Shown here piece after piece: positions 1-9,454 of a stretch of DNA of 22,500 nucleotides (its first letter is position 1; every line of letters starts with the position of its first letter). The notes under the pieces are model-generated. The model did no database searches, had not been told where the DNA came from, and was given only the letters and a program-made list of their open reading frames with translations. Where the stretch lies: NCBI GenBank assembly GCA_012295275.1, contig CM022679.1, positions 4,732,657 through 4,755,156 of the forward strand, given 5' to 3'. A program made the translations under genes and the position numbers. This stretch comes from Chrysomallon squamiferum. Its lineage: Eukaryota; Mollusca; Gastropoda; Neomphalida; Peltospiridae.

Positions 1-139
1 TATCAGCGTCGGTTTCGTCTAATTTGCCGAGATACTCCAAGTAATCCTTTGTACATTGCAGACGACATAGCAACTTCCGGTTAGTCTCAATTTGGCTTAG
101 AAAAATGTCTCTGACGCTGTTTTCAGATGTTTCTGCCAT
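1..139 (-). CDS. 5' end of an unrecognised gene (partial)
   Basis: Reading leftward from an ATG at 139, the frame stays open for 46 codons to the window edge. The protein begins MAETSENSVRDIFLSQIETN and continues with a mixed-charge sequence containing CRLQC and YLEYLGKLDETDAD. Composition is balanced and non-repetitive, unlike the repeat-derived frames around it, and it looks like an amphipathic helical N-terminus. I do not recognise the family. No splice donor is evident before the edge, so the exon probably continues outside the window. It is transcribed divergently from the basic-protein gene at 2554. The start is the first ATG of the frame; I did not test for an upstream exon. Confidence 0.5.
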   Translation of the reverse strand, partial: MAETSENSVRDIFLSQIETNRKLLCRLQCTKDYLEYLGKLDETDAD

Positions 140-852
140 GATCAGTGCTTTCGAATGTGTCACATGCTAAATAGAATTACACACAGAATTAGAATGACAG
201 AAATGTTATTTTTTCTTATGAATATTTGCATTTAAAAAAACATACATTAGGTGTTACGAACAAATAAATTAAAAATATTTAGCTTGTTTCCAAGTTATCA
301 TTTTATTCTCGCAAGTCACCAATCTTTGCTAACAATAAATTTTATAGATTTTTTTTGTCTGCACTGCACTAACAAAATCATAAACTTTTTGGACACTCTT
401 GAAACCTTTATAATTATAATAATAGCCTCAGTAAGTCAGTCAAACGGCTAATGAAACATAATTCCATTCAGCAACCACGACTTTGTCTACTATATTTTTT
501 TAGAACAATTCCTTTACGTATCTTCAGTTAAAGCTAAACTTTTTTTTTTTACAATCCCTGTATCTGTCGAAGGTGGGTATATGGGCTAACACTAATTATT
601 ATTATTTTTTCCAAGCAATTTAAATTATAGTTAAATTATTTATTTTAGCAATGGCGGATTTATAGACTTTAATAATACTATAAACGCATCGATTAATAAG
701 TACATTTAAGGAAATATTAAAGGAAATATTGATTTAATTAATTAATTAATTAATTAAATTAAATTAAAACAAATTAAAATTAATAAACAAAAATACTGGA
801 TATATCTGCGTGTATATGCATGTTTATAAAGCCATCGTATAATAAATAATGA

Positions 853-884
<32 letters not shown>

Positions 885-1253
885 ATAAAAAGTAGAATAA
901 AATAGAATAAAATAAATATTTTTTTGTCTGCAGATTTATATGTATACTATATATAAGCAGATACACATCTGTATACACGTAAAATATGCTTCTATAGTTA
1001 GCACATATATTTATATAGTCACATTTATTTACATACACACACACATACGCACACACATAAATAAATACTGTTAACTGCAATGAAATAATATTTAGGAAAA
1101 TATAAGTTTAAATCTTGATCACGAACTTACCACATTAACATCCAAATGTTGGTCTGCTCTGTTTATATTATTTTAATTTCGAATTTCTTTTCTTTCTTTT
1201 TGATTTTGTTTCCTCTTCTAAAATTACTGCATTAGTGAAGTGGGAATTCCCCG

Positions 1254-1261
1254 TGACGTCA
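1254..1261. promoter_or_regulatory. Perfect CRE palindrome (TGACGTCA)
   Basis: The 8-bp palindrome TGACGTCA is the full-consensus CREB/CREM/ATF site. It lies about 1.3 kb upstream of the basic-protein start and 1.1 kb from the divergent start at 139. A second perfect copy lies at 2527. Binding is inferred from the consensus only. Confidence 0.4.
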
Positions 1262-1382
1262 TCTGTTCCTGGTTAGATAGGTAAAAATATATTTCAATAG
1301 ATTCAAAGGTGAGCAGCCATCAATCCAGGAAGTCTTCCTTGTTGAGAAAACTACTACTACTACTGCTACTTAATATTATTAC

Positions 1383-1420
<38 letters not shown>

Positions 1421-1634
1421 TTTTTTTTTTATTTATTTATTGTTATTTTATTACTTTTATTATCATTATAATGTGTTTTAATGTTGCGCAACCGTTTCTT
1501 CCCTTTATCCATTGACTGTATTTCTTTCTGACGGGAGAGTTACTTATAACTCTTTTGTGTTTATGTGTCTTTGTGGAATGTTTTTTTTAAATATAAATGT
1601 TACATGTATATCTCTTGCTTTCAGGAATTAGTAT

Positions 1635-1637
<3 letters not shown>

Positions 1638-1696
<59 letters not shown>

Positions 1697-1697
1697 A
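1638..1697. repeat. (AAT)n facing (ATT)n, perfect fold-back
   Basis: A run of AAT triplets passes directly into a run of ATT triplets. The two arms are reverse complements, so the block could extrude as a long AT-only hairpin or cruciform. The tract then grades into (AAAT)n. Confidence 0.8.
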
Positions 1698-1959
1698 AAT
1701 AAATAAATAAATAATGAAGCGAATTCATTTTGTAAGAAGCAGTTTATAAATATCTAGCATAAAAATCTGTTAAAAACTGAGTCGCTTTCATTTTTTTAAC
1801 ACCTTTAGGTGCAGAATGATTTGTACAAGCGAGCCATGTTTGTCAAAAATACTGGATCCGCTCCCCCCCTACCAAGGAGGGGTTACGATGGAAAGAAGGA
1901 CAGTACAATTCTTTTATTGAAAAACGATAAAACAAAGAAAATAATTTATTTTGCCGCAG

Positions 1960-2025
1960 CAGCTGCAACAGCAGCAACAGTAGCAATAGTAGCAGTAGTA
2001 GCAGCAGTTAGTATAGCAGTAGTAG
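1960..2025 (+). repeat. Imperfect GCA/GTA trinucleotide block
   Basis: Alternating GCA, ACA and GTA triplets give Ala/Thr/Val runs in one frame. The block sits inside an open frame at 1809-2096 that appears to be open because of the repeat rather than because it codes. Confidence 0.7.
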
Positions 2026-2466
2026 TAAAGCAAATATTTTGTAAACTGTCCTTTATTAAGAGAAAACTCAATGAAAATGTAGTCATGTTTATCTGAAAAT
2101 TATTTCGAATTAATTTTGCTTTTGTCCAATTTCAGTTTTCCTGATGTTTTGGGTTTGTATATTAATAAAATCAATTTTTTTTTCACCTATCTCTTGTTCG
2201 TCCATATATCTCTGGTTTTATTCCTTCATCCAGAAAGTGTACGTAGAAACGAATTATCGTTATTTTCCAAGCTATAACCGAATGAACAAAAGATTTCAGC
2301 TGTCAGAAACCATGGAAATTACGATAAATATCTAAGTAATGTTTTTTGTTTAATGTATGCTGTAACTGTATAAAGAACAGCTATCCTATTGAGGTCCGTA
2401 TTCCAATGAATACCGTGCACAGAAACACAAAACTGCATAGAATTGAAATTGAAACGCAATGTTAAT

Positions 2467-2474
2467 AGACGTCA
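2467..2474. promoter_or_regulatory. CRE-like site (AGACGTCA)
   Basis: Seven of eight bases match the CRE palindrome, with the ACGTCA half intact. It lies 87 bp upstream of the basic-protein ATG and 36 bp upstream of the TATA-like box. Confidence 0.3.
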
Positions 2475-2502
2475 GTAATTTCTTTTACGTCCGCTTCATT
2501 GT

Positions 2503-2510
2503 TATAAATA
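2503..2510 (+). promoter_or_regulatory. TATA-like box (TATAAATA)
   Basis: TATAAATA ends 44 bp before the ATG at 2554. A start about 30 bp downstream would give a leader of roughly 20 nt, as short as those of many histone and sperm basic-protein genes. In DNA this AT-rich such a match can be chance; its position is the main support. Confidence 0.4.
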
Positions 2511-2526
2511 TAAATGTCGTTTAGTG

Positions 2527-2534
2527 TGACGTCA
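2527..2534. promoter_or_regulatory. Perfect CRE (TGACGTCA) at the presumed start site
   Basis: The full CRE palindrome lies 19 bp upstream of the ATG at 2554 and about 17 bp downstream of the TATA-like box, near where transcription should start. In vertebrate testis, CREM acting through CREs drives protamine and transition-protein genes. A parallel role here is inference. Confidence 0.5.
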
Positions 2535-2553
2535 TTTCTCTTTTACCGCAAGC

Positions 2554-2988
2554 ATGGGTAAAAGACCGATTAATATGGATAAGTACAAGTATAAATTGCT
2601 ATCTAGAAATACCACGCCCGAATCGAGAGGGGAGTCCAGGTCTCGATCACGATCGCATTCTCGGTCCCCGTCTAGGTCGAGTTCTAAATCCCTTTCTCGA
2701 TCTAGATCCAGGTCGCCCAGCATGATGAGCGTCGATATCAGGAGACCGAGGAAAAACAGTCGCCCGACCCGCAGAACCAGTAACTATAATCCGTCATCTA
2801 AGGGTCGGAAACGACGTTATGGTTCATCCAGGCAACGACAACGAAAACGCGTTAAGCGGGCCCCAATCCGGAAGAGGAAGAAACCAGCCATGAAAAAGAA
2901 ACGCAAGCCTCTAAAGAAAAATTTGGTATCGCCGGCAGTTGCAGCAGAGCCCTCTAATCCAGTACCCAAGGAAGAAAAGGCCAAATAG
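2554..2988 (+). CDS. RS-/KR-rich basic protein, probable sperm nuclear basic protein
   Basis: The uninterrupted 144-residue frame starts in good Kozak context (A at -3, G at +4) and shows no introns. About 50 residues are Lys or Arg and about 27 are Ser, with no Cys or Trp. A short N-terminus (residues 1-20) is followed by an RS-dipeptide block at about 24-56 carrying SPSR-type sites. An Arg-rich middle (62-100) leads to a very basic Lys/Arg stretch (99-122), and the tail (123-144) is Ala/Pro/Glu/Lys. RS blocks in protamines are known SRPK-type phosphorylation substrates. No winged-helix H1 fold and no RRM is visible, so it is neither a complete linker histone nor a classical SR splicing factor. 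The histone-type stem-loop after the stop argues for S-phase or germline chromatin expression. The likely role, packing DNA in sperm or spermatids, is inferred from composition and 3' end. I cannot assign an orthologue. Confidence 0.8.
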   Translation: MGKRPINMDKYKYKLLSRNTTPESRGESRSRSRSHSRSPSRSSSKSLSRSRSRSPSMMSVDIRRPRKNSRPTRRTSNYNPSSKGRKRRYGSSRQRQRKRVKRAPIRKRKKPAMKKKRKPLKKNLVSPAVAAEPSNPVPKEEKAK

Positions 2989-3066
2989 AAGATGGGGGGG
3001 GTGGATGATGGTGAGGTGATTGCTAACATGAGCAGGACTTGAAGTAGCAATCAGTACATTTCATAA

Positions 3067-3082
3067 GGCCCTTTTAAGGGCC
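3067..3082 (+). promoter_or_regulatory. Replication-dependent histone mRNA 3' stem-loop
   Basis: The 16-nt element GGCCCTTTTAAGGGCC has exactly the histone stem-loop architecture: a 6-bp stem with the GG/CC base and closing T-A pair, and a four-base TTTA loop. It starts 78 nt after the stop codon, within the usual distance. In histone mRNAs, SLBP binds this hairpin and cleavage a few bases later yields a non-polyadenylated 3' end. Ordinary genes do not use it. Confidence 0.8.
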
Positions 3083-3086
3083 ATAC

Positions 3087-3102
3087 AATCGAAGAATGAG
3101 AG
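3087..3102 (+). promoter_or_regulatory. Purine-rich histone downstream element candidate
   Basis: A purine-rich run, CGAAGAATGAGAG, begins about 8 nt after the stem-loop. This is where the U7 snRNA-binding element (CAAGAAAGA-like in sea urchins) normally lies. The match is in character and spacing, not exact. Confidence 0.5.
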
Positions 3103-3145
3103 TTTTAATGTTCTTCCAGATAGCCGATATTTTGATATTAAATAT

Positions 3146-3180
<35 letters not shown>

Positions 3181-3222
3181 TTATTCTCTCCTATTTAGCC
3201 ATGGTTATTCTACTTATTACTT

Positions 3223-3228
3223 AATAAA
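3223..3228 (+). terminator. AATAAA after the stem-loop
   Basis: An AATAAA hexamer follows the histone stem-loop by about 140 nt. It could supply an alternative polyadenylated 3' end for the basic-protein gene, as seen for some histone genes in differentiated cells. AATAAA is frequent by chance in DNA this AT-rich. Confidence 0.25.
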
Positions 3229-3301
3229 TAAATATACATCGTCGTACGTATCTTTATTTTTAATGAAGCGTTGAGACTTGTGCAACAACACTGCCCTATC
3301 G

Positions 3302-3309
3302 TTACGTCA
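3302..3309. promoter_or_regulatory. CRE-like site (TTACGTCA)
   Basis: Seven of eight bases match the CRE palindrome, about 310 bp after the basic-protein stop codon. It is the fourth CRE or CRE-like site in 2.1 kb around that gene. Confidence 0.25.
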
Positions 3310-4171
3310 CGAGCTTGACCTTATTCGGTGGCGAAAAAACAAACAAAAAACAACACCCCCCCCCATAAATAATAATAATAATAATCTAATAAAAAATAAA
3401 TAAAATGCTTTACAGTTAGTGTGGAGAAACAGAGTTTACCTTGAAGTTCTAAGTTTATATATATATATAAATCTGATTTTTTAAATAGTAGTGTTTTTAA
3501 TTTCATTATGTCTATTAATATTATGAATCACTTTCATTAGTTAGTGATCAGGTGAACATGCGTATTTTCAAAATTTTCCATTGAAATAGACACAAAACAA
3601 AACGCACACACACACACACACACACAGAGAACATACACATATTTGTTTACTTAAAATTATTCTTCACATAACTTGATTTCAGTCTTTAAACAGTAGTTAA
3701 ACATAAACATATTTATAGTCATGTTACGCATGTTTCTAAATATAGACCTGAACAATTTCAAGTAAGACATGAAATAAAACCAAAGATCTTTAGTAAAATA
3801 AGTAAATGTCATTTCATTGTCACAACCACAACAACAGCAATAACAGAGAAAAAGAACAACTTAAAAAATAGTTTATTTTGAATGTGACAGCATATAAAAA
3901 TACAATGTAGGATTAAGACAAGATTAATAGTATATATATGTGTCTGTATGTGTGTAGGTATGTACATGTGTTTATGTGTGTATGTACATGTGTGTATTTG
4001 TGTGTAAATATGTTTGTGTATATGTGTGTGTGTATGATAGGAGAGATTGGTGCGTAGTGTGTGCATCTAAAAATAGCACTACTTGATATTTACATAACAT
4101 AAGCATATTTTTATTTTTGTAAAAATAAGGACAAATATATATTTGAACTGTAAAATTAACATACTGCAAAG

Positions 4172-4203
<32 letters not shown>

Positions 4204-5270
4204 TAAAAACAAAAAACTAATATCAGCATTGTGTTTATCCAGAGAATGTATTCACACACACACACACACACACATATGCATGCACAGACATGCACACACA
4301 CACATACACACACATGCACACAAATATACATCAGTAAACATCTATAAATAATTTATAAGTGTATACATACACTAAGAATTTGCTACAAGACAAGGCATTA
4401 ATATACATTTACTAACAAGTGAATCCTTTTATCTCATTTCTGTCTGAATTTTCAAAGCTGTTCTGAATAGAAACCCACCAATAACAGACATAAACATGTA
4501 AACAGTGTGTGTGTGTGTGTGTGTGTGTGTGAGTGTGTGAGTGTGTATATCTCTGTATGTGTATGTATGTGTGTATGTATGTATGTTTGTATGCATGCAT
4601 GTAATTATATCATATATTAAATACAGGAAGTGTATACATATGTTGAAATTTGTGGTAAAATGTACATACAGACTGAAAGAATGTGTCTTTCTAGGCATAC
4701 TGAAATACATACATATACACAAGCATACAGACAGAAACAATATTTATATTATTGTCTAGCCTAAAATGGACAAATAAACCAGTAATTACTAATGTGACTA
4801 GTAAGTGGAACATATCACAAATTAGGACTAATATTTCACCGGTGGAAACTTGGAGACAGTACCACTGGTATTCAGTTTCTGTACTAATAAAAACAGTTTA
4901 AGTTACTTTTAATTGTTTAGTTATCAATGCACTCACTATCCACTCATTACTTAGCTCATAAAATCAAAATTTTATTTATTTCTTAAAATGAAGGATGTTA
5001 ATCGATTCCACCGTATTTCCATCACTGGAGGTAGTTACTATTTCAGATAATCAACATTCTGTTGTAAGTAAATTTATATTTCCCTCACAGTTCCAGATAC
5101 TGTATCAGAAAATATGTAAATGAGCGAATGTAAGAGCAAACTAAATATGTATGTTCACAATGTAAATCATGAAATTAATGTAAGTGACCTCGCTTTGAAA
5201 TACTACTTCCCTAAGAACAAACAAGATGTCTTCATGTGGGTTTTTTTCAACATTTTTTTGTTTGTTTTAA

Positions 5271-5316
<46 letters not shown>

Positions 5317-6178
5317 CTGCTTGTTTTTTGAATTTCAAAATTTCTTAACCTATATTGTCTGGCAATGTAAAACATCTTTGTTCATTTTATTTGAAAATGT
5401 TATCTATAAAGTATAAAAATATTTTTATTTACACATGTAAAGGACAATTTGCGTACGATTTAGGAGCTATAAAAATGGAGTGCTGGATTCACAATTCAAA
5501 TGTTTGGTCATTTGTCATGTAAAAAGTACAAAACTATTTTGGTTCAAAATTGCAATATACAATCCATTTCATTCTAATTTTCATTTAAACATTATAAAAA
5601 ATACTTAACTTCACAGTTCTAATATAGAATCATTTATCACTGAAGTATTACAAAATAATACTTTCAGGCATATAAATGTAATGATTAAACTATTTCTTTC
5701 ACTGATCATGTACAATGAATGAAAATATTTTTGTTTGTCTATTCTAAATAAAATGACTCTCTCTCTCTCTCTTTCTGCAAACTACTGTCGTTATTAAGGT
5801 ATGTATTCTAAGAAAGATTCATAAAAAAAAATACTTAAAAAATTAAATTTTATTTCTGTATTCACAATATACTAGGTCATTAAGATTTTTTTTTTAGTTT
5901 TTTTTTTTATCAGGTTCAGTTAGCCAGGTATATCAACATGAATACTAAAAAAACATTCTGTGAATAAAAGTACATCTATGGCCAATTTTGTTTAATTTCT
6001 TTCAGCAAATGCACACTTACAAACTACCCTGTTTTCAGTTTTTTTTTTATTTGGTGGCTTTTTACAACATTTTCAAATTGGCTTTTGCAACACTGTCATT
6101 TCTCCTTTTCTCTTTCATTCTTCTGGAGAAAGGAGGTATGGAATTTAGTGTTTGTTTTAAAAGTGTAACTAGTTTGTT

Positions 6179-6333
6179 CACAATTTAGTGACAGTACCAC
6201 TGTTGCGTCTCAGAATTTAGTGACAGTACCACTGTTGTATCTCACAATTTAGTAACAGTACCACTGTTGTATCTCACAATTTAGACACAGTACCACTGTT
6301 GTATCTCACAATCTAGCAACACTACCATTGCTT
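6179..6333 (-). repeat. 32-bp tandem repeat, 4.8 copies, in the presumed 3' UTR
   Basis: Four full 32-bp units start at 6179, 6211, 6243 and 6275, and a diverged fifth starts at 6307. The block lies 67-221 nt after the BCAP-like stop codon on the transcribed strand. In transcript sense each full unit carries ACAGTGGTACTGT, a 5-bp inverted repeat around GGT that could form a small hairpin. A related single copy sits at about 4855-4870. Confidence 0.85.
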
Positions 6334-6399
6334 TATGATGTGTTGGTCACAGATTAGAAGAACATGAAGTTGCATAGTTCAAGAGAAGTCTTTCACAAA

Positions 6400-6489
6400 C
6401 TATCTTTTGTCTGACCGCAAGGGTAAATTAGGAGCGTTTTCTACTTTTTCTTCAAGGGCTCTGATAACACGAATAGACTTTTTTCTCTC
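6400..6489 (-). CDS. PIK3AP1: BCAP-like exon 14 (residues 771-799) and stop
   Basis: The acceptor is TTTTTTTCCAG, phase 0. It encodes ERKKSIRVIRALEEKVENAP followed by NLPLRSDKR and TAG. The helical segment could form a short coiled coil. The long Pro-rich tail of vertebrate BCAP is absent. Confidence 0.75.
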   Translation of the reverse strand, partial: ERKKSIRVIRALEEKVENAPNLPLRSDKR

Positions 6490-8148
6490 CTGGAAAAAAA
6501 AAAAATATAAATATATATATAATAAATAAATAAATAAATATATAAGTAAATAAATAATAACAACACACACACATATATTTTATTTTTTTTATTTATTCTT
6601 TGCAAGATAATTAACAAAATCTAGCATATACAACAATATGCATGCATGAAAATATCATGGTGCAGAACAATATATTTACTGAAAATATAAACCTTCATGC
6701 ATGCACATTTGATCAATAATGCTTTTCATGCTGTTTAATATGCAAAAAAAAGTGACACACAGAATCACCCAGTACAGATAGGTTGCAAGAAGTACTTGAA
6801 ACAAACAGACAAAACATTTGTACACACAGGCACATAGATACACACATGAAGAAAACACACACAAATACATCACTACTCATGACAGTCGAATACAAACACA
6901 ACACAACAGACTAAAACTCTTATTAAGTGGAGGTAGAAAAGAATCTACAAAAAAACAGTGTTAAATATTCCACTTAAAGAGACAGAGAAAAATATCCAGT
7001 CTGAACAGAAAAAAAAAAAAAAAAATCCTAACACACTATAAAAAAGAGCAGACAGCGTAGTACTCTTCAGAAAAAATAAAAGTAAAAAAACATCTAATAC
7101 CGTTTATATGAAAACAGAAATTTTTTAGAAATCACCTTTAATGAGAGGAAGTAAAGAATTAAACATTTTTCTTTAAAAAAAAGGAGAGAAAAGAGTTCAG
7201 AAAGAAAAGATAAAAATCTATTCACATCTGACAACACTTACCAAAAAACTTTTTCCCTTTCCAAACTGTTTCTTGCAAGAACGCTGAAAAAAACAAAACA
7301 AGACAAAATAATTAAAGATAATATTAAGTCTCGGAAAACATAGCTGTGAGTTGCCGCTAATATAAAACATCATATCAGACAGGATCACCAGTTCAGTAAA
7401 CTAGTGAAGTTCAGAGTTAAATTTTAAACGTAGATGCAGGAAATATCGATATTAACGACTTCTTGACATTATAAAAGAAACAAAAATTCACTGTAAGTAA
7501 AATGTGTTGCAAATTTTATATAAATTAAGGTCAATGTTAAAGAGAATGAAGGTCACATATATCACTGACTATTTTGTTTTCCATGGCAGGCATCCTGGAT
7601 AGGAATGTTAAATATGTAGATCTGTTTATAAATTTAATATTAATATATATATATATAAAACAAATCCCAATCTGGACCCTGTCTATTTTGCAATATAAAA
7701 ACAAAATGGTGTAAAGTAATAAAATCTGTGGTCATGTTATAAGTTTTTGAAATATATTATCACTTAAATCCAAACAATTCAAAAAATTAAAAACCGAAAA
7801 AAAAAACAACAACACACAAAATAACCTTTAAAATAACAGCTGATGGTATGGTCATAGTATAATTATTTGATAAATGTTCTAAACTCCAAAACTGATATAA
7901 ATAATGAAAGAAGCAAAGAAGGAAAAGGAAAGAAGGACACATACTGGACTTCCTGCCTCTTTGTCGTCTTCCTCGTCGCTATAGCTACCACTGTCTCTTT
8001 CCAGTTCTGCGGTGTGTGAATATTTTCCTGAAACACAATTTTTAGTTAGCATCAGAAACAACAGTTTTTCTAAAATAACAGTTAGCATCAGACACTCACT
8101 TGAAATAACAGTTTTGTCTAAAATAACAGTTACACAGACACACACACA

Positions 8149-8186
<38 letters not shown>

Positions 8187-8278
8187 CTCACTTGACACTT
8201 TTTGTCTAAAATAACACTACACACACACACACACAGTTTTTGTCTAAAATAACAGTTACACACACACACACAGACACA

Positions 8279-8338
<60 letters not shown>

Positions 8339-8419
8339 GACACTCACTTGACACCAGTTTTGTCTAAAATAACAGAAAAAACTTTGAGTTTTGTCTAAAA
8401 TAACAGTCACACACACAAT

Positions 8420-8450
<31 letters not shown>

Positions 8451-9413
8451 ACACACACACACACACTGGCCATGAACACACACACACACACATACACACA
8501 CTGTTGTCACTGGTCTAAAATAACAGTCACACACACACACAATACACATGTTTCACTACTTTGTATGTATACACACACACAATACACATGTTTACACACA
8601 CACACACACACACTGTATGAATACACACAGACACAATACACATGTTTACACACAGTGGGTATGAATACACACACATGTTTACTGGTATGAATACACACAT
8701 ACACAATACACATGTTTACTGGTATGAATACACACAGACACAATACACATGTTTACTGGTATGTATACACACAGACACAATACACATGTTTACTGGTATG
8801 AATACACACAGACACAATACACATGTTTACTGGTATGAATACACACAGACACAATACACATGTGTACTGGTATGAATACACACATATATACATAAAAACT
8901 ATTCACATGTGTACATACACAGATACATACATACATACATACACTCATACACACATACATACAAGCATACATGTTGTGTATATACATACATACATACATA
9001 CACATAAAGACATACACACATACATACATACAAATACATATAAACATACATACATACCTATATACAAACACATGCATGAAAATATACAATTTTACAAACA
9101 TACTCACATACATACATAAATATATATAAATATATATATACACAGATGTGCTATAAACACAAACTCAGATGTGCTAAATGAAGTGCATATAATTATATAT
9201 ATGCGTGTAAATGTGCATACATGCTGTCAGCAATTCTTACTGCTATGCACTGATGCACAAAAATGCTGACATCAGTTTCATGTGTAAATATCAAAACAAA
9301 TGTTCATGCAGTGTATATTTATAAACAATTAGGATACAAAACAGTCTTTTAATGAAAAAAAACTTTAAAAAAAAACAAAATAAATAAATAAAAATAAAAA
9401 TAATAAAAATAAA

Positions 9414-9454
<41 letters not shown>

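Larger units (their letters stand above)
140..2502. other. Intergenic, AT-rich, repeat-laden
   Basis: No supportable gene is visible. The stretch holds an (AATT)n block near 733-760, (ATT)n at about 850-882 and 1380-1418, a facing (AAT)n/(ATT)n pair at about 1638-1697, and a (GCA)n/(GTA)n block at about 1960-2025. A perfect CRE lies at 1254-1261. Frames at 1809-2096 and 2144-2335 are open but lack convincing coding character. Confidence 0.6.
3083..6399. other. Between the basic-protein gene and the BCAP-like stop codon
   Basis: No supportable coding region is visible on either strand. The right-hand part must include the 3' UTR of the minus-strand BCAP-like gene, whose length I cannot fix; minus-strand AATAAA candidates lie at 6046-6051, 5849-5854 and 5424-5429. 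The rest holds a poly-T run of about 31 (3149-3179), (CA)n at 3604-3626, TG/TATG tracts at 3930-4040, (AT)n at 4172-4200, (CA)n at 4252-4320, (TG)n at 4504-4600, (GT)n at 5272-5314 and (CT)n at 5757-5772. Confidence 0.6.

Noticed and set aside
1809-2096. 95-codon plus-strand frame with Ala/Val run
   Set aside because: The run is a GCA/GTA triplet repeat, the flanks are AT-rich with no known features, and there is no promoter or splice support.
2144-2335. 63-codon plus-strand frame with a balanced C-terminal half
   Set aside because: An acceptor-like site precedes the second half, but there is no partner exon and no recognisable protein.
2532-3050. Minus-strand frames opposite the basic protein (Asp/Leu/Arg-rich)
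   Set aside because: They are antisense translations of RS codons, with no start context or independent support.
2554-3180. Basic-protein gene as a processed retrogene
   Set aside because: It is intronless, but the nearby tract is poly-T on the coding strand, not poly-A, and the histone stem-loop implies an mRNA with no poly(A) tail.
6179-6333. CRISPR-like array
   Set aside because: Units are contiguous with no unique spacers, and the genome is eukaryotic. The same holds for the 37-bp and 13-bp arrays.
7879-9143. Cys/Val- and Thr/His-rich frames in CA/TG tracts
   Set aside because: They are pure dinucleotide and tetranucleotide translations with no coding character outside exon 12.
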